DNA of 64,000 bases from Mycolicibacterium sp. CBMA 226 (lineage in GTDB: Bacteria > Actinomycetota > Actinomycetes > Mycobacteriales > Mycobacteriaceae), in contig NZ_VTGY01000033.1 in the NCBI RefSeq assembly GCF_009729075.1, positions 1 to 64,000 of the forward strand, in the 5' to 3' direction. Made by a program: the position numbers and the translations under genes. How positions within the stretch are numbered: the stretch's first letter is position 1; each line of letters starts with the position of its first letter. Shown here piece after piece: positions 18,460 through 29,994 of this stretch. The notes under the pieces are model-generated. The model made no database searches and had not been told where the DNA came from. It worked only from the letters and a program-made list of their open reading frames with translations.

Positions 18460-19215
18460 ATGACCATCACCACCAAGACAGTCGAACCGGGCATCGTCTC
18501 GGTCACCGTGAACTACCCGCCGGTCAACGCCATCCCGTCGGCAGGTTGGTTCGAACTGGCTGACCAGATCACCTCCGCCGGCCGCGACAAGAGCACCCAC
18601 GTCGTGATCCTGCGGGCCGAGGGACGCGGCTTCAACGCCGGCGTCGACATCAAGGAAATGCAGAACACCGAGGGCTTCGGCGCACTGATCGACGCCAACC
18701 GCGGCTGCTACGAAGCGTTCCGCGCGGTGTACGAATGCCAGGTCCCGGTCATCGCGGCGGTCAACGGCTTCTGCGTCGGTGGCGGCATCGGCCTGGTCGG
18801 CAACGCCGACGTGATCGTCGCTTCCGACGACGCGAAGTTCGGCCTGCCCGAGGTCGAGCGCGGCGCCCTGGGCGCGGCCACCCACCTGTCGCGCCTGGTC
18901 CCGCAGCACATGATGCGCCGCCTGTTCTTCACCGCCGCCACCGTGCCCGCCTCGACGCTGCAGCACTTCGGTTCGGTGCACGAGGTGGTGCCGCGCGAGG
19001 AACTCGACGAGGCCGCACTGCGCGTCGCCCGCGACATCGCGTCGAAAGACACCCGCGTCATCCGCGCCGCCAAAGAGGCGCTGAACTTCATCGACGTGCA
19101 GCCCGTCAACGCGCGCTACCGCATGGAGCAGGGCTTCACCTTCGAACTGAATCTGTCCGGCGTGTCCGACGAGCACCGCGACGAGTTCGCGGGGACCAAC
19201 AAGGGGTCGAAGTAG
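18460..19215 (+). CDS. echA20: EchA20, crotonase-family ring hydrolase of HIP degradation
   Basis: This is a 251-residue crotonase-fold protein. The oxyanion-hole segments are GFNAGVDIKEM and NGFCVGGGIGLVGNADV. It corresponds to Rv3550, which opens ring D of the bicyclic HIP-derived CoA thioester. ATG at 18460 with CAGGAAG upstream. First gene of echA20-ipdA-ipdB-ipdC; its stop is two bases before the ipdA start. Control by KstR2 is expected from the adjacent operator. Confidence 0.93.
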   Translation: MTITTKTVEPGIVSVTVNYPPVNAIPSAGWFELADQITSAGRDKSTHVVILRAEGRGFNAGVDIKEMQNTEGFGALIDANRGCYEAFRAVYECQVPVIAAVNGFCVGGGIGLVGNADVIVASDDAKFGLPEVERGALGAATHLSRLVPQHMMRRLFFTAATVPASTLQHFGSVHEVVPREELDEAALRVARDIASKDTRVIRAAKEALNFIDVQPVNARYRMEQGFTFELNLSGVSDEHRDEFAGTNKGSK

Positions 19216-19216
19216 A

Positions 19217-20107
19217 ATGGCAGACAAGACAACAACTCTCGAGGCCGCGGTCGCTGAGATCGAAAGCGGCATGACCATCGGCATCGGTGGCTGGGGTTCG
19301 CGCCGCAAGCCCATGGCCTTCGTCCGCGCGCTGCTGCGCACCGACGTCACCGACCTGACCGTCGTGACCTACGGCGGCCCGGACCTCGGATTGCTCTGTG
19401 CCGCTGGCAAGGTCAAGCGCGTCTACTACGGTTTCGTGTCGCTGGACTCGCCGCCGTTCTACGACCCATGGTTCGCGCGCCGCCGCACAGAAGGCGCCAT
19501 CGAGGCCCGTGAGATGGACGAGGGCATGCTGCGCTGCGGTCTCCAGGCTGCCGCACAACGCCTTCCATTCCTGCCGATCCGCGCCGGCCTGGGCAGCGAC
19601 GTCCGCGCCTTCTGGGGTGACGAGCTCAAGACCGTCACCTCGCCGTACGAGACCGACGGTGCGCACGAGGAACTCATTGCCATGCCGGCGCTGAACCTCG
19701 ATGCCGCGTTCGTGCACATGAACCTGGGCGATGTGAAGGGCAATGCCGCCTACACCGGCATCGACCCCTACTTCGATGACCTGTTCCTGATGTCGGCCAA
19801 GCGCCGCCACCTGTCGGTCGAGAAGATCGTCTCCACCGAAGAACTGGTGAAATCGGTTGTGCCGCAGCAGCAGGTCATCAACCGCATGATGGTCGACACT
19901 GTGGTCGAGGCCCCGAACGGCGCCCACTTCACCACCAACGAGCCGGACTACCGGCGCGACGAGAAGTTCCAGCGGCACTACGCCGAAGCCGCCGGCTCGG
20001 AAGAGACCTGGGCCGAGTTCGTCAAGACCTACCTGTCCGGAACCGAAGCCGATTACCAGGCTGCCGTTCGTAAGTTCGCTGAGGCCCAGAAGGAGTCAGC
20101 CAAATGA
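19217..20107 (+). CDS. ipdA: IpdA, alpha subunit of the ring C-opening hydrolase
   Basis: This 296-residue protein has the class I CoA-transferase fold, with IGIGGWGSRRKPMAFVRAL near the N-terminus and SVEKIVSTEELV further on. It corresponds to Rv3551. Known role: IpdAB is not a transferase but hydrolyses the last steroid ring of COCHEA-CoA by retro-Claisen chemistry. Its stop overlaps the ipdB start (ATGA), consistent with equal synthesis of the two subunits of the heterotetramer. Confidence 0.93.
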   Translation: MADKTTTLEAAVAEIESGMTIGIGGWGSRRKPMAFVRALLRTDVTDLTVVTYGGPDLGLLCAAGKVKRVYYGFVSLDSPPFYDPWFARRRTEGAIEAREMDEGMLRCGLQAAAQRLPFLPIRAGLGSDVRAFWGDELKTVTSPYETDGAHEELIAMPALNLDAAFVHMNLGDVKGNAAYTGIDPYFDDLFLMSAKRRHLSVEKIVSTEELVKSVVPQQQVINRMMVDTVVEAPNGAHFTTNEPDYRRDEKFQRHYAEAAGSEETWAEFVKTYLSGTEADYQAAVRKFAEAQKESAK

Positions 20108-20853
20108 GTGACGCAACCCGCGCCGAGTTCTGTGCCGTCGCCTGCGCCGAATTGTTCCGCGACGCAGGGGAAATCATGGCCAGCCCCATGACGACCGTCG
20201 TACAGATCGGGGCCCGCCTGGCCCGGCTGACCTTCTCCCCCGACATCGTCATCACCGACGGTGAGGCCCGCATGCTGGCCGACACCCCGGCGATCGGCGC
20301 CCCTTTCGCCGTCGAGGGCTGGATGCCGTTCAACCGCGTCTTCGAGACCCTGGCCTGGGGCCGTCGCCATGTGGTCATGGGCGCCAACCAGATTGACCGC
20401 TACGGCAATCAGAACCTGTCGGCCTTCGGCCCGATCCAGCAGCCGACCCGCCAGATGTTCGGTGTCCGCGGTGCGCCCGGCAACAGCATCAACCACGCGA
20501 CGAGCTACTTCGTGGGCAACCACACCAAGCGCGTGTTCGCCGAGTCGGTCGACATCGTCTCCGGAATCGGTTGGGACAAGGTCGATCCGGCCAACCCGGC
20601 GTACCGCTTCCTGAACGTCTACCGGGTGGTCTCCAACCTCGGTGTGTTCGACTTCAACGGCCCCGAGCACCAGATGCGCGCGGTGTCGCTGCACCCGGGC
20701 GTGACGGCCGAAGAGGTTGGTGACAACACCTCGTTCGAGGTGCACGGCCTGGACAATGCCGCCGAGACCCGCCTGCCGACCGCCGACGAGCTGCAGCTCC
20801 TGCGCGAGGTCATCGATCCGAAGTCGCTGCGGGACAAAGAGGTCAAGGCCTAG
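20104..20853 (+). CDS. ipdB: IpdB, beta subunit of the ring C-opening hydrolase
   Basis: This 249-residue CoA-transferase-like beta subunit corresponds to Rv3552. It contains VIQ-type and ITDGEARMLADTP strands and GANQIDRYGNQNLSAFG, the equivalent of the GA(x)QVD(x)YGN block of CoA-transferase beta chains. The Glu nucleophile expected in ordinary CoA-transferases is not apparent in the usual place, in line with a hydrolase. It overlaps ipdA by four bases and lies two bases before ipdC. Confidence 0.93.
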   Translation: MSDATRAEFCAVACAELFRDAGEIMASPMTTVVQIGARLARLTFSPDIVITDGEARMLADTPAIGAPFAVEGWMPFNRVFETLAWGRRHVVMGANQIDRYGNQNLSAFGPIQQPTRQMFGVRGAPGNSINHATSYFVGNHTKRVFAESVDIVSGIGWDKVDPANPAYRFLNVYRVVSNLGVFDFNGPEHQMRAVSLHPGVTAEEVGDNTSFEVHGLDNAAETRLPTADELQLLREVIDPKSLRDKEVKA

Positions 20854-20855
20854 TC

Positions 20856-21926
20856 ATGAGCAAGCTCAAGACTCCGCTGACCGGGTTGGTCGGCATCGAG
20901 TACCCGGTCGTGCAGACGGGTATGGGCTGGGTGGCCGGCGCGCGACTGGTCGCGGCCACCTCCAATGCCGGCGGTCTCGGCATCCTGGCGTCGGCGACGA
21001 TGACGCTGGAAGAGCTGCAGACCGCCGTCACCAAGGTCAAGGCGGCCACCGACAAGCCGTTCGGCATCAACATGCGTGCCGACGCCGGCGATGCGGACGC
21101 CCGCTGCGACCTCCTGATCCGCGAAGGAGTCAAAGTCGCCTCCTTCGCCCTAGCCCCCAAGCCCGAACTGATCGCCAAGCTGAAAGATGCCGGCGTCGTG
21201 GTGATCCCGTCGGTCGGCCTGGCGAAGCACGCCAAGAAGGTGGCGAGCTGGGGTGCCGACGCGGTGATCGTGCAGGGCGGCGAAGGTGGTGGCCACACCG
21301 GCCCCATCGCCACCACGCTGCTGCTGCCGTCGGTGCTCGATGCGGTCGCCGGCACCGGCATGCCGGTGATCGCCGCCGGTGGGTTCTTCGACGGCCGTGG
21401 CCTGGCGGCCGCATTGTCCTACGGCGCCGCGGGCGTCGCGATGGGCACGCGGTTCCTGCTGACCTCGGACTCGACGGTGCCCGATGCCGTCAAGCAGCGG
21501 TACCTCGAAGCCGCACTGGACGGCACCGTGGTGTCGACCCGCGTCGACGGCATGCCGCACCGCGTGCTGCGCACCGGTCTGGTCGAGAAGCTCGAAAGCG
21601 GTTCGCCGGTGCGCGGTTTCGTCGCCGCAGTCGGCAATGCCCAGAAGTTCAAGAAGATGTCGGGCATGACCTGGCGGTCCATGATCAAGGACGGCCTGGC
21701 GATGCGGCACGGCAAGGACCTGACCTGGTCGCAGGTCGTCATGGCAGCCAACACCCCGATGCTGCTGAAAGCCGGTCTGGTGGAGGGCAACACCGAGGCG
21801 GGCGTGCTGGCATCGGGCCAGGTGGCCGGCATCATCGACAGTCTTCCGTCATGCGCCGAGCTGGTGCCGCGGATCTCCGACGAGGCCATCGCACATCTGC
21901 AGGCCGCCACCAGCTACATCGTCTAG
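20856..21926 (+). CDS. ipdC: IpdC, FMN-dependent enoyl-CoA reductase-like protein of HIP degradation
   Basis: This 356-residue TIM-barrel flavoprotein belongs to the nitronate monooxygenase/FabK-like family. Phosphate-binding loops are visible as VQGGEGGGHTG and VIAAGGFFDGRG. It corresponds to Rv3553. Known role: it acts at the IpdAB stage of HIP breakdown as a CoA-thioester reductase/double-bond remover. It is the last gene of the echA20 unit and is followed by the strongest hairpin of the window. The fdxB ferredoxin gene found next in M. tuberculosis (Rv3554) is not here. Confidence 0.9.
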   Translation: MSKLKTPLTGLVGIEYPVVQTGMGWVAGARLVAATSNAGGLGILASATMTLEELQTAVTKVKAATDKPFGINMRADAGDADARCDLLIREGVKVASFALAPKPELIAKLKDAGVVVIPSVGLAKHAKKVASWGADAVIVQGGEGGGHTGPIATTLLLPSVLDAVAGTGMPVIAAGGFFDGRGLAAALSYGAAGVAMGTRFLLTSDSTVPDAVKQRYLEAALDGTVVSTRVDGMPHRVLRTGLVEKLESGSPVRGFVAAVGNAQKFKKMSGMTWRSMIKDGLAMRHGKDLTWSQVVMAANTPMLLKAGLVEGNTEAGVLASGQVAGIIDSLPSCAELVPRISDEAIAHLQAATSYIV

Positions 21927-21933
21927 TTCCTCC

Positions 21934-21993
21934 GCGAGCAGACGCGAAAACCCCCTAGATCCTGTGATCTAGGGGGTTTTCGCGTCTGCTCGC
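21934..21993. terminator. 28-bp perfect stem, terminator after ipdC
   Basis: Arms 21934-21961 and 21966-21993 are exact reverse complements with a CTGT loop. The stem contains an A4/T4 block next to C5/G5. It starts eight bases past the ipdC stop, and the length of the stem makes an accidental origin unlikely. Confidence 0.85.
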
Positions 21994-22026
21994 CAGCCGG
22001 ACGTGTCCACCGCTCCTCACGTGCGA

Positions 22027-22046
22027 CGGCGCCTCGATAGGCGCCG
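22027..22046. other. Short GC hairpin upstream of the FUSC gene
   Basis: CGGCGCCT (22027-22034) pairs with AGGCGCCG (22039-22046) around CGAT. It may be a second terminator stem behind ipdC or part of the FUSC leader; nothing else is recognisable between 21994 and 22137. Confidence 0.35.
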
Positions 22047-22137
22047 CCGATCACCTGCTCGGAACTTCCACTTTGACGACCACTCCCCGAATGCGACAGC
22101 CTGAGTGAGTCAGTCGTTCATCGATCGGAGTGGGCCC

Positions 22138-23130
22138 ATGCGCACCGTCTATCTGCGCGTGCGCCGGGCCATGACCCCGCCGACCGAAGACCACCGGCCC
22201 GCGTTGCGGGTCGCGCTCGGGTTGGCCATCCCCGGCGTCGCACTACTGGCGGCCGGGCGCCCCGACCTGATCATCTACGCGGTGTTCGGCGCCATCACCG
22301 GCATGTACGGCCGCACCGAAACCCGCTCCCGACGGTTCGCGCATCAAACCCAGGGCGGCGTCATCCTGGTCCTGGGCGTGGCCATCGGAGCGCTGCTCGC
22401 CAATTCCCATGTGCCACCGGCTGTCCTGGTCATCGCCGCGGTGACATTCGCATCCGTCGGCTCCGTGGTGAACGACTATCTTGCGCTCAAACCGGAAGGG
22501 CCGTTCTACGGCGTCTTCGCGCTCGGCGCCATCGCCACCGTGCCCGCCGGGCGGGTGGCGCCGTCGTCGGCGATCTTGCTTTGTGCCGCAACAGCTTTAC
22601 TATGCGTCTTGCTGGGTGTGCTCGACGCACCGCGCGCCATGACGCCGACCACCGGCCTCCGCCTGCCGAACAGGCGCGACGTGCTGATCCATGCGGGCCG
22701 ATACGCGCTCGCCATCGCCGCCGCAGGCACCGCCGGACTGGCACTGGGTGTGGACCACGCCAACTGGGCCATCGCCGCCGCAGCCGGGCCGTTGGCGGCC
22801 GCCGATGCCAGCGGCCGGATCAGACGCGGAATCCACCGCCTGGGTGGCACTTTCATCGGCCTGGCCGTGGCGGCCGCGCTCCTGGTGCCGGGTCCCAGCG
22901 AGTACGTGCTGGCGATCTGCGTGATGGTGCTGCTGTTCCCCACCGAACTGTTCATGACCCACCACCACGCGGTCGCGCTGGGCTTCTTCACGCCGTTGAT
23001 CATGCTGATGACCGACCTCGCCGCACCCACCGAACCGCTTGTGTTGCTGACCGCTCGTGGCATCGACACCATCATCGGCGTCACCGCCGCGATCGCGGTG
23101 TCGATGCTGTTGCCGGGCACCCGCGAGTAG
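22138..23130 (+). CDS. FUSC-family inner-membrane protein
   Basis: This protein has 330 residues from the ATG at 22138, eight to nine bases after GGAG. About ten hydrophobic segments are arranged as two sets of membrane helices, as in the aromatic-acid exporter/fusaric-acid-resistance (FUSC) family; short linkers such as RLPNRRDVLIH separate them. A GTG at 22105 would add 11 residues with no better ribosome site. Substrate unknown. It sits alone between the ipdC terminator and the convergent fdhF gene and does not look like part of the steroid regulon. Confidence 0.8.
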   Translation: MRTVYLRVRRAMTPPTEDHRPALRVALGLAIPGVALLAAGRPDLIIYAVFGAITGMYGRTETRSRRFAHQTQGGVILVLGVAIGALLANSHVPPAVLVIAAVTFASVGSVVNDYLALKPEGPFYGVFALGAIATVPAGRVAPSSAILLCAATALLCVLLGVLDAPRAMTPTTGLRLPNRRDVLIHAGRYALAIAAAGTAGLALGVDHANWAIAAAAGPLAAADASGRIRRGIHRLGGTFIGLAVAAALLVPGPSEYVLAICVMVLLFPTELFMTHHHAVALGFFTPLIMLMTDLAAPTEPLVLLTARGIDTIIGVTAAIAVSMLLPGTRE

Positions 23131-23135
23131 CACGC

Positions 23136-23173
23136 GACCAATTGAAATTCCGTCTAATTGGTCCTAATTGGTC
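23136..23173. repeat. AATTGGTC repeats between convergent genes
   Basis: GACCAATT (23136-23143) is followed by two copies of its reverse complement AATTGGTC (23156-23163 and 23166-23173). It could form either of two alternative hairpins between the FUSC and fdhF stop codons. Function unknown. Confidence 0.4.
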
Positions 23174-23246
23174 GACGGTGTTGGTGGTGGTTGGAAGGGT
23201 TGGTACCACCACCATTGGACGCGGCGGGCGAGGGGCCCGGACCCCG

Positions 23247-25550
<2,304 letters not shown>

Positions 25551-25605
25551 GTGACAAGTCTGCTCGGCGGAGGCCGTCCGAGTCCAAGGGCAATTTCCGT
25601 GAGCC

Positions 25606-25624
25606 TGATAAGCAATGCCTATCA
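25606..25624. promoter_or_regulatory. LysR-type operator in the fdhF-lysR intergenic region
   Basis: TGATAAGCAATGCCTATCA is an inverted repeat (TGATA/TATCA, GC/GC, one mismatched pair) with the ATA-N9-TAT layout of LysR-family boxes. It lies 19 bp before the regulator ATG at 25643 and 56 bp before fdhF. Confidence 0.65.
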
Positions 25625-25642
25625 CCCGTGGTCGAATGGTTC

Positions 25643-26539
25643 ATGCTGTTTCGCCAGCTCGAATACTTCGTGGCGCTCGCCCGCGAGAAGCACTTCGCGC
25701 GCGCCGCTGCCGCTTGCTATGTGTCGCAACCGGCGCTGTCCGAGGCGATCCGCAAACTCGAGAACGAACTCAAGGTTCCCCTGGTGCGCCGCGGGCAGAG
25801 CTTCGAGGGCCTGACACCCGAAGGCGAACGGTTGGTTCTGTGGGCGCGCCGGATTCTGGCCGATCACGACGCACTCATCCACGAAGTCACCGCGCTACAG
25901 ACGGGTCTGACAGGCGAGCTGCGCCTCGGCGTCATCCCGGCCGCGTCCGGCACGGTGGCACTGCTGACCGATGCGTTCTGCCTCGAACATCCCTTGGTAC
26001 GAGTGCAATTGGAGAGCAGCCTGCGCTCGGCGGGCATCGTCGAACGGATCCGCCGATTCGAACTCGACGCCGGGGTCATCTACCCCGACGGCGTCGACAC
26101 CGCGGGCCTGACCGTCACGCCGCTGTACGAGGAGCGACAGGTGCTGATCGCCGGCGCCGAACTGCTTGCCAGCCAGGCGAATCCGGTCACCTGGGCCGAC
26201 GCCCTGGAACTGCCGTTGTGTCTGCTGAACACCGGGATGCGGGGCCGGCAGCTGCTCGACGACGTACTGGCCGCGCACGGCCTCGCGGCGACCCCGCGGC
26301 TCGAAGCGGATTCGGTGGTGTCCCTGCTGGCGCACGTCAGCGGTGGCCGTTGGGCGAGCATCGTCCCGCAGACCTGGCTGCACACGTTGCGCCCGCCCGA
26401 CGGGGTGCGGGTGGTGCCGTTGGACGATTCCCCGGTGACGGCGACGGTCGCGCTGGTCACCAGCGCTGCCGAACCCGGGTCGGTGCTGGCGCGCGCGTTG
26501 GTCGCGACGGCGCACCGCGCGCCGATCAACCCCGGTTAG
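25643..26539 (+). CDS. LysR-family regulator divergent from fdhF
   Basis: This protein has 298 residues. The N-terminal winged helix-turn-helix is typical of LysR ([22 protein letters not shown], then [17 protein letters not shown]), and the effector domain follows from about residue 90. I chose the ATG at 25643 because LysR proteins normally start there; a GTG at 25628 is possible and neither has a good ribosome site. It most likely controls fdhF from the box at 25606-25624. Its TAG stop overlaps the TAA of the convergent CDF gene by four bases. Confidence 0.85.
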   Translation: MLFRQLEYFVALAREKHFARAAAACYVSQPALSEAIRKLENELKVPLVRRGQSFEGLTPEGERLVLWARRILADHDALIHEVTALQTGLTGELRLGVIPAASGTVALLTDAFCLEHPLVRVQLESSLRSAGIVERIRRFELDAGVIYPDGVDTAGLTVTPLYEERQVLIAGAELLASQANPVTWADALELPLCLLNTGMRGRQLLDDVLAAHGLAATPRLEADSVVSLLAHVSGGRWASIVPQTWLHTLRPPDGVRVVPLDDSPVTATVALVTSAAEPGSVLARALVATAHRAPINPG

Positions 26540-27498
26540 CGGTACCAGTCGGGCAGCTCGGAGGGACGCAGATCGGTGGTGTCGCCCGGGCGGGTCAAGG
26601 TCAGCACGGCCCGCACGATCTCGGGGCGGGCCGCCAGCGCGTCGGCGATGGCGTTGAGCCGCGCGGCCACGTTCGATTCGGCTGCGTCACCGACGAGGTC
26701 GATGGCCGCGACGAGATAAATCCGGTTCGCGCCAACCCATTCCATGTGGAGGTAGCTGACCCGCTCGATGTCGTGGTGCTCCAGCAGCGCCAGCAGCACG
26801 TTGTTCCGGGCGAGCGGCGTAACGCTCTCACCCGTCAGGAAGTCCATGTTGCGACCGATGAGGAACAGCGCGACGACGCCGAGCAGCAGACCGACCAGGA
26901 TGGAACCGATGGCGTCCCAAACCGCGTTGCCGGTCAGTTGGTGCGCCAGAATGCCGCACGCCGCGATCACGATGCCGATGAGGGCCGACAGGTCCTCGGC
27001 GAAGACCGCGCGCAACATGGGGTTCGATGTGACGCGGATGTAGCGCAGCGGGTGGATCCGCCGCTCCAGCGCGCCGGACTTCGTCTGCGACAGCGCTTGC
27101 AGGAACGAGGACCCTTCCAAGACGAAGGACACCGCGAGCACTGCATACGCCCAGCCGTAGGACGTCGTCTCGGCCCCACCATTCAGTGACTGAACACCGT
27201 GCCAGATCGACACGACAGCACCGACGGTGAACAGCCCGAAGGCCGCGAACATCGACCAGATGTATCCGGCCCTGCCGTAGCCCAGTCGATGTTGGGCATC
27301 GGCCGGCTTGTCGGACTGCCGGGTGCCGATCAGCAGGAACACCTCGTTGCCGGTGTCGGCCCAGGAGTGGGCGGACTCGGCGAGCATCGAGGCGCTCCCG
27401 GTGACGACCGCGGCGGCCGTCTTGGATACCGCGATCAGGGCGTTGGCGCCGAGCGCGACGACGACTGTCAGAAGACTCTCGTCGCCCGAACCACTCAT
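26536..27498 (-). CDS. Cation diffusion facilitator (CDF) family transporter
   Basis: This protein has 320 residues from the ATG at 27498. It has five to six hydrophobic helices and the CDF metal-site helix [17 protein letters not shown] (His and Asp four apart). The second site reads [12 protein letters not shown], where the first ligand of the usual HxxxD is Glu/Asp-like. A cytosolic C-terminal domain of about 90 residues follows. Predicted to export a divalent cation such as Zn, Mn or Fe; the metal cannot be fixed by eye. It stands apart from the Zn/Mn importer at 60919-63472. Confidence 0.83.
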   Translation of the reverse strand: MSGSGDESLLTVVVALGANALIAVSKTAAAVVTGSASMLAESAHSWADTGNEVFLLIGTRQSDKPADAQHRLGYGRAGYIWSMFAAFGLFTVGAVVSIWHGVQSLNGGAETTSYGWAYAVLAVSFVLEGSSFLQALSQTKSGALERRIHPLRYIRVTSNPMLRAVFAEDLSALIGIVIAACGILAHQLTGNAVWDAIGSILVGLLLGVVALFLIGRNMDFLTGESVTPLARNNVLLALLEHHDIERVSYLHMEWVGANRIYLVAAIDLVGDAAESNVAARLNAIADALAARPEIVRAVLTLTRPGDTTDLRPSELPDWYR

Positions 27499-27518
27499 GC
27501 CGTGAACACTAGAGCCCG

Positions 27519-29051
27519 TCAGTAGGCGTCGCCGGGCTGAACCACCCGGACCGGTCCGCGGCGCGGTGCGGCAGGCTGCGGCTGCTGTGCCCATTCGGCG
27601 CCGCTGGCCGCCATCAGCCGGCTGATCTCATCGATGTGCATGTCCGCCAGGTCCCACACGTCGGGCACCAGCTCGCGGTCGACGATGAAGCCGAAGTCCA
27701 GGCGGTCCAGGTAACTCACCACGGTGATGTTCAGGCCTTGCCCTTCGGTCACGATCGACACCGGGAACTGATGAACCAGCTGCGCTCCCGCGAAGTACAG
27801 CGGTTTGCGTGGGCCCGGGACATTCGAGATCACCAGGTTGAACGGGGTGGCCGCGATCCGGTGCGCCAGGCCGAATCGGGAGGCCAGCCGCATCGCGGAC
27901 GTCGACAGCACCGGCGCGGAGACCTGTGCCATATCGCCGAGCTGGCTGGCGGGCACCAGGTCCAGCAGACGTTTCGCGTCGAGCATCGCCTGGCGGCAGC
28001 GAGCCACTCGTTCGAGCGGGTCCGCGCAGTCGGTCGGCAGTTCGGGGAAGATCGCCGACACCCGGTTGGTCCACGGGTCCTCTTCATCGCCGGTACGGAT
28101 GGACACCGGCACCATGGCCCGCAGCGGACTGTCGGGCAGCGCGTCGTGCGCCTCCAGGTACGTGCGCAGGCCACCGGCGCAGATCGCCATCACGATGTCG
28201 TTGACCGTGCCACCGGTGGCGGTCTTGAGCTGCTTGACGTTCTCCAGCGACGCGGTGCGCATGGCGAAGCGGCGATGTCCGGTGATGGGTTTGTTCCACG
28301 GCGTGGGCGGCGCGGCCGAGGTCGGCAGCGGAATCCTCGGTCCGTCGTCTTTACCAAGGCGGGCAAGGGATTTGATGGCCGAGCCGGCCTTGCTGGCGGC
28401 GCTGCCGATGCTGTCGATCCCTGCGGCGTCGGCGAGCTGGCCGACCAGTCTGGTCTGGAACCGCAGTGCCTTGACGGGATGGCCGGCCAGGTTGACGACG
28501 GCCTTGCGCAGCAGGTCGAGGTCGCTGGGCAGCGGTTCGGGTTCCCAGGCCGAGCCGGGGCCGGGTGGCGTGGCGTCCGGTTCGGTGTCGGTCAGGATGT
28601 TGAGCATCAGCTGGCCGGCGGCCCCGTCGATGGTGGCGTGGTGGTACTTGGTCAGCATCGCCCAGTTGCCGTCGTCCAGGCCGTCGATGACGTAGACCTC
28701 CCACAGTGGCCGGCTGCGGTCCATCGGGCGGCCGACGATGCGGGCCACCTGGTCGGCCAGCTGGTCGACCATTCCCGGTCGGGCCAAATGGATTTCACGG
28801 ATGTGGAAGTCGAGATCGAAGTTCGGGTCGTCGACCCAGTACGGATGGTCGAGACCCAGCGGCACCTCGACGAGCCGCCGCCGCAGCGGTTCGAGCTCCC
28901 CGATGAGCGATGCGTACTTCGCGTGGACCGCGCTGTACGGGTCGAACTCCTCGCTGGGCCGCTCGAAGATCATCAGCCCGGTGACGTGGCCGAACGTCGT
29001 CGGCGTCTCCAGGTAGAGGAACGTGGCGTCCATGCCGCTGAGCTGCTTCAC
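27519..29051 (-). CDS. Wax ester synthase/diacylglycerol acyltransferase (WS/DGAT) family protein
   Basis: This protein has 510 residues from the GTG at 29051, eight bases after AAGGAGA. It carries the WS/DGAT active site YHHATIDG (HHxxxDG), the N-terminal [17 protein letters not shown] block and the C-terminal [10 protein letters not shown] motif. Such enzymes make triacylglycerol or wax esters from acyl-CoA and are numerous in mycobacteria. It lies 32 bp downstream of an SDR gene in the same orientation, so the two likely form an operon governed by the divergent QsdR-type TetR. A lipid-storage role is inferred from the family. Confidence 0.9.
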   Translation of the reverse strand: MKQLSGMDATFLYLETPTTFGHVTGLMIFERPSEEFDPYSAVHAKYASLIGELEPLRRRLVEVPLGLDHPYWVDDPNFDLDFHIREIHLARPGMVDQLADQVARIVGRPMDRSRPLWEVYVIDGLDDGNWAMLTKYHHATIDGAAGQLMLNILTDTEPDATPPGPGSAWEPEPLPSDLDLLRKAVVNLAGHPVKALRFQTRLVGQLADAAGIDSIGSAASKAGSAIKSLARLGKDDGPRIPLPTSAAPPTPWNKPITGHRRFAMRTASLENVKQLKTATGGTVNDIVMAICAGGLRTYLEAHDALPDSPLRAMVPVSIRTGDEEDPWTNRVSAIFPELPTDCADPLERVARCRQAMLDAKRLLDLVPASQLGDMAQVSAPVLSTSAMRLASRFGLAHRIAATPFNLVISNVPGPRKPLYFAGAQLVHQFPVSIVTEGQGLNITVVSYLDRLDFGFIVDRELVPDVWDLADMHIDEISRLMAASGAEWAQQPQPAAPRRGPVRVVQPGDAY

Positions 29052-29083
29052 GAGTGTTGTCTCCTTGTGGGTCGCTGGGTCGC

Positions 29084-29866
29084 TCAGCTGGTGAGCAGTC
29101 CGCCCTCGACGGGCAGGGTGATTCCGGTGACGTAGCTGCTGGCGTCGCTGGCCAGGAAGATGAGTGCGGCGCTGAGTTCCTCGGTGCGCCCGAGCCTTCC
29201 GGCCAGGGTCCGGGGCAGGACCGCGGTCTGGAAGTAGCTGTCGTCGTATTGATCGGTCATCTCCGAGGCGAAGAAGCCCGGCGCCAGCGCGTTGACGCGG
29301 ATGCCTTTGCGGCCCGTCCACTGCTGCGCGAGGTCGCGGGTGAGGCCGATCAGCCCGGCCTTCGATGACGCGTAGGCCGCCTGTGGGAGGCCGGCTGTCG
29401 TGAGGCCGAGAATGCTGCTGACGTTGATGATCGAGCTGCCCGGCCCCATGTGGGCGGCGCACGCCTGCGCCATCCAGTAGCACCCGTTCAGGTTCAGGTC
29501 GATGACGGACCGGAACTGCTCGGGCGTTTCGCGCGTCGCCGGGACGGCAGTGCCCACTCCCGCATTGTTCACCAGAATGTCGACACGACCGAAGGAATCG
29601 ACGGCGGCCTGTACGAGGGCTTTGCAGTCGTCGGGGTTGGTGACGTCGGTGCGCACCGCGACGGCCCGCCGGCCCGCGGCTTCCACCAGTGCCTTGGTCT
29701 CGGCGAGACGGTCTTCGCGTCGCGCACCCAGCACGACGTCGGCGCCGGCCTGGGCCAGTGCCTGTGCGAATCCGACACCGAGGCCACTGGAGGCGCCGGT
29801 GACGACCGCGACGCGGCCGTCGAGACGGAAGAGATCAAGGATCGAAGCTACGTCGCTCTGGGTCAC
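29084..29866 (-). CDS. SDR family oxidoreductase, first gene of the WS/DGAT operon
   Basis: This protein has 260 residues from GTG 29866. It is a classical SDR: VTGASSGLGVGFA loop, NNAGVG, NVSSILGLTTAG, YASSK catalytic Tyr/Lys, and a C-terminal PVEGGLLTS. An upstream ATG (29896) would place its first ten codons inside a strong palindrome (29868-29895), so the GTG is preferred. It shares a promoter region with the TetR gene and reads into WS/DGAT. Substrate unknown; an aldehyde or alcohol linked to lipid synthesis is a guess. Confidence 0.85.
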   Translation of the reverse strand: MTQSDVASILDLFRLDGRVAVVTGASSGLGVGFAQALAQAGADVVLGARREDRLAETKALVEAAGRRAVAVRTDVTNPDDCKALVQAAVDSFGRVDILVNNAGVGTAVPATRETPEQFRSVIDLNLNGCYWMAQACAAHMGPGSSIINVSSILGLTTAGLPQAAYASSKAGLIGLTRDLAQQWTGRKGIRVNALAPGFFASEMTDQYDDSYFQTAVLPRTLAGRLGRTEELSAALIFLASDASSYVTGITLPVEGGLLTS

Positions 29867-29867
29867 T

Positions 29868-29895
29868 TGTGCATCATATTCAGATATGTTGCACA
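29868..29895. promoter_or_regulatory. 28-bp operator palindrome in the SDR-TetR intergenic region
   Basis: TGTGCATCATAT (29868-29879) and ATATGTTGCACA (29884-29895) are inverted with one mismatch around TCAG. Placed directly upstream of the SDR GTG, it suits repression of the SDR-WS/DGAT unit by the divergent TetR. Confidence 0.7.
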
Positions 29896-29908
29896 TACGA
29901 GACTGATC

Positions 29909-29920
29909 GAGATATATCTC
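29909..29920. promoter_or_regulatory. Second palindrome, GAGATATATCTC
   Basis: GAGATATATCTC is a perfect 12-base palindrome, 14 bp from the first operator and 60 bp before the TetR ATC codon. It may be a second regulator site or contain the TATAT-like -10 of one of the divergent promoters. Confidence 0.5.
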
Positions 29921-29966
29921 ACTCGGACATCAGCCGCTACCATGATGCGAAGGCCGGGGAATGAAC

Positions 29967-29973
29967 AGGAGGG
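29967..29973 (+). promoter_or_regulatory. Strong Shine-Dalgarno before a non-standard start
   Basis: AGGAGGG is the best ribosome site in this neighbourhood. The codon six bases downstream in the TetR frame is ATC (29980). The first ordinary start, TTG at 29995, is 21 bases away. Confidence 0.6.
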
Positions 29974-29994
29974 TGCGCCATCAGCGAGACACCG

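Noticed and set aside
18403-19350. Upstream extension of the Rv3549c-like SDR gene to 570 codons
   Set aside because: The extension is antisense to echA20 and would run through the KstR2 operator; the SDR fold starts right at the GTG at 18402.
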